Assembly: GCA_965227645.1 (NCBI GenBank) | Contig: OZ245773.1 | Coordinates: 3,100,001 to 3,164,000 of the forward strand | Source of the DNA: Flavimaribacter sp024343425 | GTDB taxonomy: Bacteria > Pseudomonadota > Alphaproteobacteria > Rhizobiales > Rhizobiaceae | Direction: 5' to 3' | DNA length: 64,000 nt | In this document: piece by piece, positions 8,858-16,076 of the stretch | How the letters are laid out: each line of letters begins with the position of its first letter | How positions within the stretch are numbered: the stretch's first letter is position 1 | Made by a program: the position numbers and the translations under genes | The notes under the pieces: model-generated | What the model was told of the DNA's origin: nothing | Databases searched by the model: none | The model's input: only the letters and a program-made list of their open reading frames with translations

Positions 8858-10177
8858 ATGTCAGCGACCTATGACGACACGGGGAAAAGCCGCGGCGCGG
8901 CCGGACCCGCCCTGATGCCGGCAAGGATGAAGAACCTTGCCGCGACGGGACTTGCCTATGTCGCATTCTGCCTGCTCATGCTGTCGCTCAGGCCGTTCAG
9001 TCCGACCAGCATTCTCGACGTCGAGGCGAACGAAGGAGACAGGCTGAACCAGATCGGCTTTCTCGCCGCCGGCTCCATCGTGTTCATTGGCCTGATCACC
9101 CTGGTTGACAGGAAGAAACTCGCCGCCTATGTCCAGCCTGCCTGGATCGGGATCTACCTTGTGCTTGCACTGTCGATCGTAGTCGCCCCTGATCCATCAG
9201 CCGCAATGCGCTCCGTCATATTGACGCTGATCGGCATGCTGATCGCCTCGGCTGTCATCCTGCTTCCTCCGGACGAGGAGAGCTTCGCGCGGATGTTGGC
9301 CGCCGTCATGCTGACGCTCCTCTTCATCAACTACGCGGGCTTTGCGCTTCTTCCGAGCCTCGCCATTCACGGGGCGGATGCATTCGAACCACAGCACGCC
9401 GGCCTCTGGCGCGGTTCATTCACTCACAAGAACATCGCCGGACCCGTCATGTCCGTGTTCGTCATGTTCGGCATCTATATCTATCGCCGGGGGATTCGAT
9501 TGTCCGGGGTCGCAGTCGCCCTTCTCGCCTTTATCTTCGTGCTCAAGACCGGCTCCAAGACGACCAACGGATTGTTGCCGATGGCGGTCATGGTGGTGCT
9601 TGCCGGACGGATTTTCGGTTTGCCGAAACTCACCGTCATTCTGTCCGCCCTCGCGGTCATCCTTGCCGCCTTGCTGACCATAGGCACGATCTATTCGGAT
9701 GCGCTCGCCGGCTTGACGGCGTCGATCCTCGACGATCCAAGCTTCACCGGCCGCTTCACGCTCTGGAAATACGGGCTTGAGAACGTCTCGCAAAATTTCT
9801 GGCTGGGCACGGGCTATGACAGCTTCTGGGGAAAACCGGTCGTCACCGGCATTGAAGAACCCTACGAATGGGCCTGGGATTTTCGCGGCATCGTCCACGG
9901 CCACAGCAATTATGTCGACATGCTTGTGACGCTTGGCGTCGTCGGCTTCGCAATCATGGTCTGGGCCATCTACTTCATGCCCGCCCTCAACTATGTCAAA
10001 GCCTGCCGCAACCCGGCGAATGCAGCGCGCGCCGATCTCTTCATGATGGTGATCGTCTTTCTGGCTCTTCTTTCATTCCTGGAGACATTCTTTCTGCGCC
10101 GCGTCGACCCCATCTGGCTGCTGATGGTCATGGCGATCATGCAATTGCAGGTGCTTGCGAGGCAGGAAGAACGGTAA
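8858..10177 (+). CDS. O-antigen ligase / polysaccharide polymerase-like membrane protein
   Basis: A 439-residue polytopic membrane protein with about 10-12 hydrophobic segments. The large periplasmic loop region around GLWRGSFTHKNIAGPV and the later FTGRFTLWKYGLENV...GTGYDSFW and GIVHGHSNYVDMLVTLGVVG match the Wzy_C (O-antigen ligase/ExoQ-like) family, which polymerises or ligates surface polysaccharide. The N-terminal 40 residues are cytoplasmic and hydrophilic. It stands alone: the tRNA gene follows downstream, and no glycosyltransferase operon is adjacent. The specific polysaccharide cannot be inferred. galE at 1.6 kb may supply a sugar nucleotide, but they are not linked transcriptionally. 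Confidence 0.8.
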   Translation: MSATYDDTGKSRGAAGPALMPARMKNLAATGLAYVAFCLLMLSLRPFSPTSILDVEANEGDRLNQIGFLAAGSIVFIGLITLVDRKKLAAYVQPAWIGIYLVLALSIVVAPDPSAAMRSVILTLIGMLIASAVILLPPDEESFARMLAAVMLTLLFINYAGFALLPSLAIHGADAFEPQHAGLWRGSFTHKNIAGPVMSVFVMFGIYIYRRGIRLSGVAVALLAFIFVLKTGSKTTNGLLPMAVMVVLAGRIFGLPKLTVILSALAVILAALLTIGTIYSDALAGLTASILDDPSFTGRFTLWKYGLENVSQNFWLGTGYDSFWGKPVVTGIEEPYEWAWDFRGIVHGHSNYVDMLVTLGVVGFAIMVWAIYFMPALNYVKACRNPANAARADLFMMVIVFLALLSFLETFFLRRVDPIWLLMVMAIMQLQVLARQEER

Positions 10178-10253
10178 AGTCGATTTCCGGCGCTTGATAT
10201 TTCATCATCAGATGATAAATGCAGAGCGCTTGAGCGAAGACTCGCGCAAATAC

Positions 10254-10328
10254 TGGGGCGTGGCCAAGCGGTAAGGCAGCGGCTTTTGGTGCCGCCATTC
10301 GCAGGTTCGAATCCTGCCGCCCCAGCCA
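10254..10328 (+). tRNA. tRNA-Gln (anticodon TTG)
   Basis: A complete cloverleaf with encoded CCA. The acceptor arm TGGGGCG pairs fully with CGCCCCA. The anticodon stem GCGGC/GCCGC encloses a seven-base loop TTTTGGT with anticodon TTG. The T arm contains GGTTCGAATCC and is intact. The gene ends in discriminator G then CCA. No integrated element is apparent on either side. Confidence 0.96.
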
Positions 10329-10428
10329 GTTTTCAGAAAATCATTTTAACCTGAGGACGCCAACCAGACGCCGTGAGCGTCAAACTCAGCGTCTTTGCAA
10401 CCGACTTAATCAGATAATTTTAACCCCG

Positions 10429-10455
10429 CGTCACGTTTCGCGGCGCTGTCTCGTC
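10429..10455 (+). promoter_or_regulatory. Candidate ECF41-type promoter
   Basis: CGTCACG is followed after 16 bases by CGTC, 23 bases before the first gene of the operon that encodes the ECF sigma factor. ECF41 factors are reported to recognise TGTCACA in the -35 region and CGTC in the -10 region with this spacing, and to activate their own operon. This site matches at 5 of 7 and 4 of 4 positions. The consensus is recalled, not looked up. Confidence 0.55.
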
Positions 10456-10478
10456 ATAACAGGCATGGAGGTTTTGCC

Positions 10479-10862
10479 ATGCGTGTACTTCTGACAGCAC
10501 TTGCTCTCTACCACGGCGCCAACGGCGCGTTGATGCTCGCAGCCCCGGAGATTTGGTATTCCATCGTACCAGATGTGGATCATACCGGTCCACTCAACAT
10601 CCACTTCGTGCGCGATATTGGACTGGCGTTCATCGCGGCGGCGGCGGGGCTCGCTATCGCGGCGCTCAACTTCAAAAACAGCGTCGCGCTCTGGCCGGCC
10701 GCCATCTTCCTCGCCGGCCATGCCGGCCTGCACATGGCGGAACTGGGCGTCCACGGCGCGCAGCCGCTCGCCGGCGCCCGCGACCTGGCGACCATTGTCG
10801 TACCCGGACTGGCGCCGCTGTTTCTTCTCACCTTTCCCAGGAAAAAGGAGGTCCGGTCATGA
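10479..10862 (+). CDS. Small four-helix membrane protein, unknown function
   Basis: A 127-residue, strongly hydrophobic protein with about four transmembrane segments (roughly residues 4-22, 45-63, 70-90 and 105-121) and a basic C-terminus (FPRKKEVRS). The ATG has an upstream GGAGG. Its stop codon overlaps the ATG of the next gene (ATGA), so the two are translationally coupled. It is the first gene behind the ECF41-like promoter. The linkage suggests a stress-inducible membrane partner of the redox-type protein downstream, but I do not recognise the family. Confidence 0.78.
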   Translation: MRVLLTALALYHGANGALMLAAPEIWYSIVPDVDHTGPLNIHFVRDIGLAFIAAAAGLAIAALNFKNSVALWPAAIFLAGHAGLHMAELGVHGAQPLAGARDLATIVVPGLAPLFLLTFPRKKEVRS

Positions 10863-11410
10863 TCCGGCGTTTTCTCGACAAATCAATCAGCCGTTTTTCG
10901 AACCACTACGACTACGATGCGTCCTATATGCGCGAAATTCTCGATGAGAGCACGGCGGCAGGCTTCCAACTCGCCATGTCGACCGCTTTTCTTCAAAGAG
11001 ATTTCGGCGTCTCAAAAGAAGCGTTCTACGCTGCGAAAATTCGCAGCGTGATGCGCGCCGATTGCGGGCCGTGCCTGCGCCTCGCCATGACGATGGCGCA
11101 AGAAAGCGGCCTGTCGCCTGACGCGATCCTGCCGGCGCTCGGCCATGGCGAGGCGTCTGAAGACGCAGCGCTCGCCATTCGCTTCACCGACGCCGTGCTG
11201 GACAATTCCGCCGATCTGGCGGAAACAGTCGAGGAAGCGCGCAAACGCTTCGGCGACCGGGCGCGCATCGGGCTCGCGGTCGCCGTACTCGCGGGACAGT
11301 TCTATCCGCTCCTCAAGCGCGGCATGGGACACGCCGCCACATGCGAGCCGATCGTGCGAGACTATATCGCATCCAACACGCGGGAAGAGTTCGCCCATGC
11401 CGCCGAATGA
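10859..11410 (+). CDS. Carboxymuconolactone decarboxylase / AhpD-like protein
   Basis: A 183-residue helical protein with the CxxC-containing signature IRSVMRADCGPCLRLAM, typical of the carboxymuconolactone decarboxylase/AhpD superfamily, whose redox-active members use the CxxC pair to reduce peroxidases or act as alkylhydroperoxidases. The start is the ATG that overlaps the preceding stop. The gene overlaps the following sigma factor gene by 14 bases. ECF41 sigma genes are known to sit next to members of this family, so the arrangement supports both calls. The substrate is unknown; an oxidative or electrophile stress role is inference. Confidence 0.78.
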   Translation: MIRRFLDKSISRFSNHYDYDASYMREILDESTAAGFQLAMSTAFLQRDFGVSKEAFYAAKIRSVMRADCGPCLRLAMTMAQESGLSPDAILPALGHGEASEDAALAIRFTDAVLDNSADLAETVEEARKRFGDRARIGLAVAVLAGQFYPLLKRGMGHAATCEPIVRDYIASNTREEFAHAAE

Positions 11411-12287
11411 CGCATCAGACAGGCTAGACGCCTTCATGGCGCATCGCTCGCGTCTGTTGCGCCTTGCCTACCGGCATCTCGGCTCCGTGTCGGAGGCGGA
11501 GGATATCGTGCAGGAGGCGTGGCTGCGCTTCGATGGCGCATCGCAGGTGGACGACCCTGCCCGGCTGCTGTCTACGATTGTGACGCGTCTCTGCCTCGAC
11601 CGCGCAAAATCCGCCGAAAACAGGCATCTCGACTATGTCGGGCAATGGCTTCCGGAACCGGCGAGCGGAGACGCGTTCGAGACAGCGGACGATCGCTCGC
11701 TCGACATTTCATTCGCCGTCATGCGAACCCTCGAAAGGCTGTCAGCCGCGGAAAGGGCAGCCTATTTCCTGCACGACCTCTGGGATCTTTCCTTCGAGGA
11801 GATCAGCCGCACCCTATCGCGCTCGCCAGAAGCTTGCAGGAAGCTGGCCTCGCGAGCGCGCAACGCAATCCGGCAGTCGCCGCACCGCTTCACGCCAAGC
11901 GAGACCGATCTGAACCGCTTTGTTTCCGTCTTCAGAAAATCCGTGGAAACCGGCGATCCAGGCCCCTTGAAGGCGCTTCTGGCGGAGGACGCGGAACTCG
12001 TCAGCGATGGCGGAGGCAAGAAGATCGCCGCCCTGAACGTCATCTACGGGGCGGACGCGGTCAGCCGCTTTCTGTTCGGCATCGCCACAAAGAACCCGGA
12101 CGCCGGTTCCCTGAAGGTCGTCAAGACGACCATCAACGATGCTCCCTCGCTGATCGTTTTCCTCTCCGGGCAGATCGACCAGACATTCGCGTTCGACCTC
12201 GACGGCGAAGGTAGGATCGCCGCAATCTATATCGTCAGGAACCCCGACAAGCTCGCAAGGCTGACGAAGGAACTGGATAGTCGGTAA
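11397..12287 (+). CDS. ECF41-family RNA polymerase sigma factor with SnoaL/NTF2-like C-terminal domain
   Basis: A 296-residue sigma-70 factor. Region 2 covers about residues 10-75 (LRLAYRHLGSVSEAEDIVQEAWLR) and region 4 about 110-160 (LSAAERAAYFLHDLWDLSFEEISRTLSRSPEACRKL). The last ~120 residues form a SnoaL_2/NTF2-like domain. This architecture defines group ECF41 (SigJ-like), where the fused domain modulates activity in place of a separate anti-sigma factor. The start at 11397 lies within the end of the upstream gene, with GGAAGAG before it; an internal ATG at MAHRSRLL is possible. It is the last gene of a three-gene operon and probably autoregulated. It converges with the next gene, 3 bases apart. 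Confidence 0.88.
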   Translation: MPPNDASDRLDAFMAHRSRLLRLAYRHLGSVSEAEDIVQEAWLRFDGASQVDDPARLLSTIVTRLCLDRAKSAENRHLDYVGQWLPEPASGDAFETADDRSLDISFAVMRTLERLSAAERAAYFLHDLWDLSFEEISRTLSRSPEACRKLASRARNAIRQSPHRFTPSETDLNRFVSVFRKSVETGDPGPLKALLAEDAELVSDGGGKKIAALNVIYGADAVSRFLFGIATKNPDAGSLKVVKTTINDAPSLIVFLSGQIDQTFAFDLDGEGRIAAIYIVRNPDKLARLTKELDSR

Positions 12288-12290
12288 GTT

Positions 12291-12938
12291 CTACCTTCCC
12301 CAGCGATGGGTTTCCCATTCGATGCCGCGTCCTGCGAGCCATTCCTGTCCGGTCACATACAGGGAAGCGACCTTGTCGCCTTTCAGCCCCGGCATATCGG
12401 ACTTGACGGGATATCCGATCGAAGACTGCAGATAGGCGAGATGCCGGTATCCTTCGGGAAAACGCCCAAGGACTTCCGGATCGAGTTCGACGCGCGCGGC
12501 CGGATCGACGGGATCCATCCGGTCCTTTTCGTAGATCGGCTGGCGCAGACACAGCCCCCACTCTCCTCCGCGACGTTCCCAGAAATCGTAGAACCTGCCG
12601 GTGCAGACCACATCGACCAGCACATCATGCACCTTTGCGCGCTGGGAAATGGTCATTTTTGTCTGCGACACGGCGCGATCGCCCGATACTTCCACGCTGC
12701 AGGCGCCGAGAAAATGCAGAATGCTGACGCCCTTGTCCCATCCCTGCCTGTTCATGGCGATAAACTCGTCCGCGGTTCCTTGCGTCCAGGTCGCCATCAT
12801 TCTCCCGTCATCGTGCCAGACCGTGCGGAACTTTTCCCAGAAACCGGCGTCTCGCCAGATCACCCAATTGTCCACCAGTTCGCGGATGCGGAGCTTGTCG
12901 TCCTTCAGGCTGGCCATATCGGCGATTTCACTGGTCAT
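12291..12938 (-). CDS. NTF2-like (SnoaL-type) protein, unknown function
   Basis: A 215-residue protein with a SnoaL/NTF2-like fold over about residues 15-150 (LRIRELVDNWVIWRDAGFWEKF, then WHDDGRMMATW and VSQTKMTISQRA). Such proteins include hydratases, isomerases and small dioxygenase subunits; the C-terminal ~60 residues are extra. GAGGAG lies 6 bases upstream of the ATG. It is the last of four same-strand genes (tctC, FMN reductase, IclR, this gene), with 51 bases between it and the IclR stop. The context suggests an enzyme acting on the acid imported by the TctCBA transporter, which is inference. Confidence 0.75.
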   Translation of the reverse strand: MTSEIADMASLKDDKLRIRELVDNWVIWRDAGFWEKFRTVWHDDGRMMATWTQGTADEFIAMNRQGWDKGVSILHFLGACSVEVSGDRAVSQTKMTISQRAKVHDVLVDVVCTGRFYDFWERRGGEWGLCLRQPIYEKDRMDPVDPAARVELDPEVLGRFPEGYRHLAYLQSSIGYPVKSDMPGLKGDKVASLYVTGQEWLAGRGIEWETHRWGR

Positions 12939-12989
12939 GGCGTTCTCCTCAATAACTGTGCGAATGGGCGTTGGCTGGCGGCGGCGATG

Positions 12990-13799
12990 TCAACTCAGTT
13001 CCGCCCTGTGCCTGAGCGAGGCGATCGCCTTGCCGAGGGCGGCGAGTGACTTGCTGCTGAGTTCATCGGTGAAGCGACCGACAGGCACGGTGACGCTGAG
13101 CGACGCCAGTGGTCTTTGGCGCGAATCGAAGATCGGCAGCGCGATGCCGCCGATGCCCGGGGTAAACTCCTCGACGACCTTCGCGAACCCGTCCTCCCGG
13201 ATTCGATCCAGTTTCGACCGCACGTCGTCGGCGGATAAGAGGGAGTTTTTCGCGTAGCTCTCGAAGCGCGCGCGAGAGAGATATTCCTCGCGCAGGGTTT
13301 GCGACAAATGCGCGAGAATGACCTGGCCGCCGGAGGTTGCGTGAAGCGGCGCGCGATCATTGAGCCTGAGATGGGCGACAATCCTGTGAGGACCGAGCAC
13401 CGTTGCGACCACGCGGTGATCGTCGCCTTCGCGAAAATTCAGCGCAGAACTCTCGCCGGTGAATTCAGTCAGCCATTCCAGAACGGGCGCGACCACCTCG
13501 GACAGCTTGCGCGTCGTGCGCGATCGGGCGCCGAGATCCTCGATGGCGGGCCCCAGCGAATAGCCGCGCGTTTCCTGGTCGAAGGAAAGATATCCATGCC
13601 GGGTCAGCGTTCTCAGCACCTGTGTCAGGCTGCTTTTCGGAATGTTCAGTTCTTCGGAGATCTGCACGTGGGTCCGCGCGCCGCCCCATCGTCCCAGAAG
13701 GTCGAGAACGTTGATCACGCGCAAGGCGGATTTGACGTCTCCGGAGCCAGCCGGGTGGCGAAGGACATTGTCGACATCTTTGAAACGCGGTTCCGACAT
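12990..13799 (-). CDS. IclR-family transcriptional regulator
   Basis: A 269-residue regulator. The N-terminal winged helix-turn-helix is at about residues 25-85 (VKSALRVINVLDLLGRWGGARTHVQISEELNIPKSSLTQVL, read in parts), and the effector-binding domain covers about 95-265 (LHATSGGQVILAHL, IREDGFAKVVEEFTPGIGGIALPIFD). It lies between the FMN reductase and NTF2-like genes on the same strand and presumably controls the divergent tctC/tctBA promoters. The 8-bp inverted repeat at 15487-15513 is its most likely operator in the region. The inducer is unknown. Confidence 0.88.
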   Translation of the reverse strand: MSEPRFKDVDNVLRHPAGSGDVKSALRVINVLDLLGRWGGARTHVQISEELNIPKSSLTQVLRTLTRHGYLSFDQETRGYSLGPAIEDLGARSRTTRKLSEVVAPVLEWLTEFTGESSALNFREGDDHRVVATVLGPHRIVAHLRLNDRAPLHATSGGQVILAHLSQTLREEYLSRARFESYAKNSLLSADDVRSKLDRIREDGFAKVVEEFTPGIGGIALPIFDSRQRPLASLSVTVPVGRFTDELSSKSLAALGKAIASLRHRAELS

Positions 13800-13842
13800 C
13801 TCGAATCTTGTCAGCCTACTCCTTGCGCGGAAATCTGTTCGG

Positions 13843-14388
13843 CTAGCTGGTAATCTCAGCTGTAAACGCCGTCAATTGCGCGCGCATCATTTCCCTGGTC
13901 GTCTCGTCGGCAATCTTCTCGCCGCTCCCGTCGACCTTCGATTTGGCGAAGCTTACGAAGACTTCTGGCTTGGTGAAGACGCGCGCCTCGAGGAACACCA
14001 TTACCTGCCGCATGTGGTACTGCATGCGCGAACCGCCCAGCATGCCGGCCGCCGCGGACTGAAGCGCAACAGGCTTGTTCTTGAAGGGCTGATCTGGAAG
14101 ACGGGATATCCAGTCAATGGCGTTCTTCAGACCGCCCGGAACCGAGAAGTTATATTCAGGGCTGACGATCACAACACCGTCCGCCGCGCGAATATGCTCC
14201 GCGATTTCCGACACGCGATCGGGAAAGCCATTGGCATTGTGATCGTCCGCATTATAGAGCGGCAGATCGCCGAAACCCGGCGCATCCTCGATGACGCAGC
14301 CGTCCGGCGCAAGCTCAGGCAGCGTGTTGCAAATGGCGCGGTTGAAAGAGCCGCTGCGAAGACTTCCACAGATGGTAAGGAGTTTCAT
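13843..14388 (-). CDS. NADPH-dependent FMN reductase-like flavoprotein
   Basis: A 181-residue flavodoxin-fold protein. The FMN phosphate loop is GSLRSGSFNR near residues 8-17, and VVIVSPEYNFSVPGGLKNAIDW is the conserved flavin/tetramer segment of the NADPH-dependent FMN reductase family (quinone or azo reductases and flavin donors for monooxygenases). The ATG at 14388 gives the canonical MKLLTICGSLR start. It lies 63 bases downstream of tctC on the same strand. It may reduce a transported quinonoid or aromatic compound, but nothing in the sequence fixes the substrate. Confidence 0.88.
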   Translation of the reverse strand: MKLLTICGSLRSGSFNRAICNTLPELAPDGCVIEDAPGFGDLPLYNADDHNANGFPDRVSEIAEHIRAADGVVIVSPEYNFSVPGGLKNAIDWISRLPDQPFKNKPVALQSAAAGMLGGSRMQYHMRQVMVFLEARVFTKPEVFVSFAKSKVDGSGEKIADETTREMMRAQLTAFTAEITS

Positions 14389-14451
14389 AGGCGTATTTCC
14401 CTGTAAATCGGCGCAGGCCAAACAGCCTGCGCCGCCGTCGATTGCAGATGT

Positions 14452-15426
14452 CTATCTTTGCTCGATGCCCGCTTCTTCGCGCACCTTCTGCCAGACGCCG
14501 ATCGCATTGCGAAACTTGTCCGTAAATGCGTCAGGCGACGATGGAGACAGGATGAAGCCACGGTCCTGAAGAGACTTTGCAAAAGCCTCGGACTGAATGG
14601 CTTCATTGACCGCCCCGCTGGCGCTCGACAGGATCGCTGCATCAACGCCGTTCGGCGCAGCAACGCCGTACCAGGTGGACACGTCGAGGTCGTGCCCGGC
14701 TTCGGCGAAGGATTGCACGTCGGGAATGGCCGGATGCCGCTCGGGCGTTGTCACGCCGATGCCTTTCAGGTCCCCGGCGCCAATCTGGCCTATGACCGTC
14801 GCAGCGACCTCGACCATCATGTCGACCTCGCCGGACAGCACGGCGGCAAGGCCTTCCGGCGTCTTCGCATAGGGAATTTCGAGAAGCTCGATGCCCAGTT
14901 CCGAAGCAATAAGCGAGGCGGTAAGATGCTGCGTCGATCCAACGCCGACAGACGCGATGGTGAGCCCGCCGGGATCGGCCTTGGCCTTGGCGACGAGGTC
15001 TTCAACCGAATTGATCTCGTGATCAGGTCGCGTGACCAGCACCAGCGGCATCGTCGCAATTCCCGAAACGCCGACGAAATCCTGCGCCGGATCGTAGGGA
15101 AGCGACTTGTACATGGCGGCCGCAACGGTGTGACCCGCAGCCATCATGTAAAGCGTGTATCCATCGGGATCCGCCGAAGCGACCGCCGCTGCGCCGATGG
15201 TTCCGCCGGCGCCAGCCTGGTTTTTCACCACAACGGGCTGACCGAGAATTTCTGATAGCGGCTCGGCAAGTTGACGGGCGACGGTGTCAGTGCCGCCCCC
15301 GGCCCCATAAGCAACGACCATGTCGACCGGATGAGCCGGCCAGTCCTGTGCTGAGGCCGGTCCGGCGGCGACGGCCGCGGCAGCCACTGCGGTGAAAGCA
15401 AGCATGCCCTGCAGTATGCGTTTCAT
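14452..15426 (-). CDS. tctC: Tripartite tricarboxylate transporter (TTT) periplasmic binding protein
   Basis: A 324-residue Bug/TctC-family solute receptor. It has a signal peptide (MKRILQGMLAFTAVAAAAVAAG, cleaved near ASAQD), then the family start WPAHPVDMVVAYGAGGGTDT and the ligand-loop NQAGAGGTIGAAAVA. GGGAGGAGGA precedes the ATG closely. It is divergent from tctB-tctA, together forming a full TTT transporter. These receptors bind carboxylates (citrate, protocatechuate, adipate and others), and the ligand here cannot be predicted. The FMN reductase, IclR and NTF2-like genes downstream are probably co-transcribed. Confidence 0.92.
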   Translation of the reverse strand: MKRILQGMLAFTAVAAAAVAAGPASAQDWPAHPVDMVVAYGAGGGTDTVARQLAEPLSEILGQPVVVKNQAGAGGTIGAAAVASADPDGYTLYMMAAGHTVAAAMYKSLPYDPAQDFVGVSGIATMPLVLVTRPDHEINSVEDLVAKAKADPGGLTIASVGVGSTQHLTASLIASELGIELLEIPYAKTPEGLAAVLSGEVDMMVEVAATVIGQIGAGDLKGIGVTTPERHPAIPDVQSFAEAGHDLDVSTWYGVAAPNGVDAAILSSASGAVNEAIQSEAFAKSLQDRGFILSPSSPDAFTDKFRNAIGVWQKVREEAGIEQR

Positions 15427-15486
15427 GATTTCATCCTCCTCCCTGGAACAACGACAGGACGATTGTTAACCCGTCCAACAGGCCAA

Positions 15487-15513
15487 TGTAAACACATAAG
15501 TGAATTGTTTACA
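15487..15513. promoter_or_regulatory. Perfect 8-bp inverted repeat between tctC and tctB
   Basis: TGTAAACA and TGTTTACA are separated by 11 bases in the divergent intergenic region, 61 bases from the tctC start and 95 from the tctB start. A related half site, TGTGAACA, follows at 15517-15524. The spacing and position fit a dimeric regulator such as the nearby IclR protein. A TTGACA at 15533 could be a -35 element for tctB, but no good -10 follows. Confidence 0.55.
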
Positions 15514-15607
15514 TATGTGAACAAATTTACGGTTGACAGGCGTCACCTGAACGTAGAGCATTTCCGACATTCGGATGGTGGGTTCGACCTGTCCGGGGGG
15601 AGGAACA

Positions 15608-16072
15608 ATGTTCAGTTTAGCGCGATCGCTGGGACAGGATTCGGTTGCTGCACTGGCCGTAATTGCGCTCGGCGCATACGGCGTCGTCGAGTCCCTCGGC
15701 TATCCTCTCGGCGGGCTCCACAATATCGGACCGGGCGCCTTTCCGCTGATCGTCAGCATCTTGCTCGTGCTGTCAGGCGCGTTGATCCTGGCCGAGGGCG
15801 TCGCCGCGCTCGGGCGTGAGCGCGAAGCGCCGCCCGACCTCGCCTCGTTTCGTGTGATGATCTTTATCGTGGCCGGCCTTCTCGCCTTTGCATTTCTGAT
15901 GCCGCGCTTCGGCCTCGCGCCCGCCATCGCGGCGTGCGTCGCGCTATCCGCTCTGGCGGATGGCAGCCTCAAACCCTGGCAGGTGGCGGTCCTTGCGGCG
16001 GCGATCGCCTGCTTCTGCGCAGTGGTCTTCGTCGTATTGCTCAACCTGCCGCTTGATCTCGTGACCTGGTAA
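15608..16072 (+). CDS. tctB: TTT transporter small membrane subunit
   Basis: A 154-residue membrane protein with four predicted transmembrane segments, matching the TctB subunit. Typical features are the N-terminal GAYGVVESLGYPLGGLHNIGPGAFPL stretch (seen in parts) and a hydrophilic loop REREAPPD between helices two and three. The ATG at 15608 follows a strong GGGGGGAGGA site and is preferred over the in-frame start at 15575. tctA begins 4 bases after its stop. Confidence 0.88.
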   Translation: MFSLARSLGQDSVAALAVIALGAYGVVESLGYPLGGLHNIGPGAFPLIVSILLVLSGALILAEGVAALGREREAPPDLASFRVMIFIVAGLLAFAFLMPRFGLAPAIAACVALSALADGSLKPWQVAVLAAAIACFCAVVFVVLLNLPLDLVTW

Positions 16073-16076
16073 CGGC

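Noticed and set aside
8767..10253. Genomic island at the tRNA-Gln gene
   Set aside because: No integrase, direct repeat of the tRNA end or compositional shift is visible near 10254-10328.
15533..15561. Sigma-70 promoter for tctB from TTGACA at 15533
   Set aside because: No -10-like hexamer at 16-18 bases spacing; kept only as a remark.
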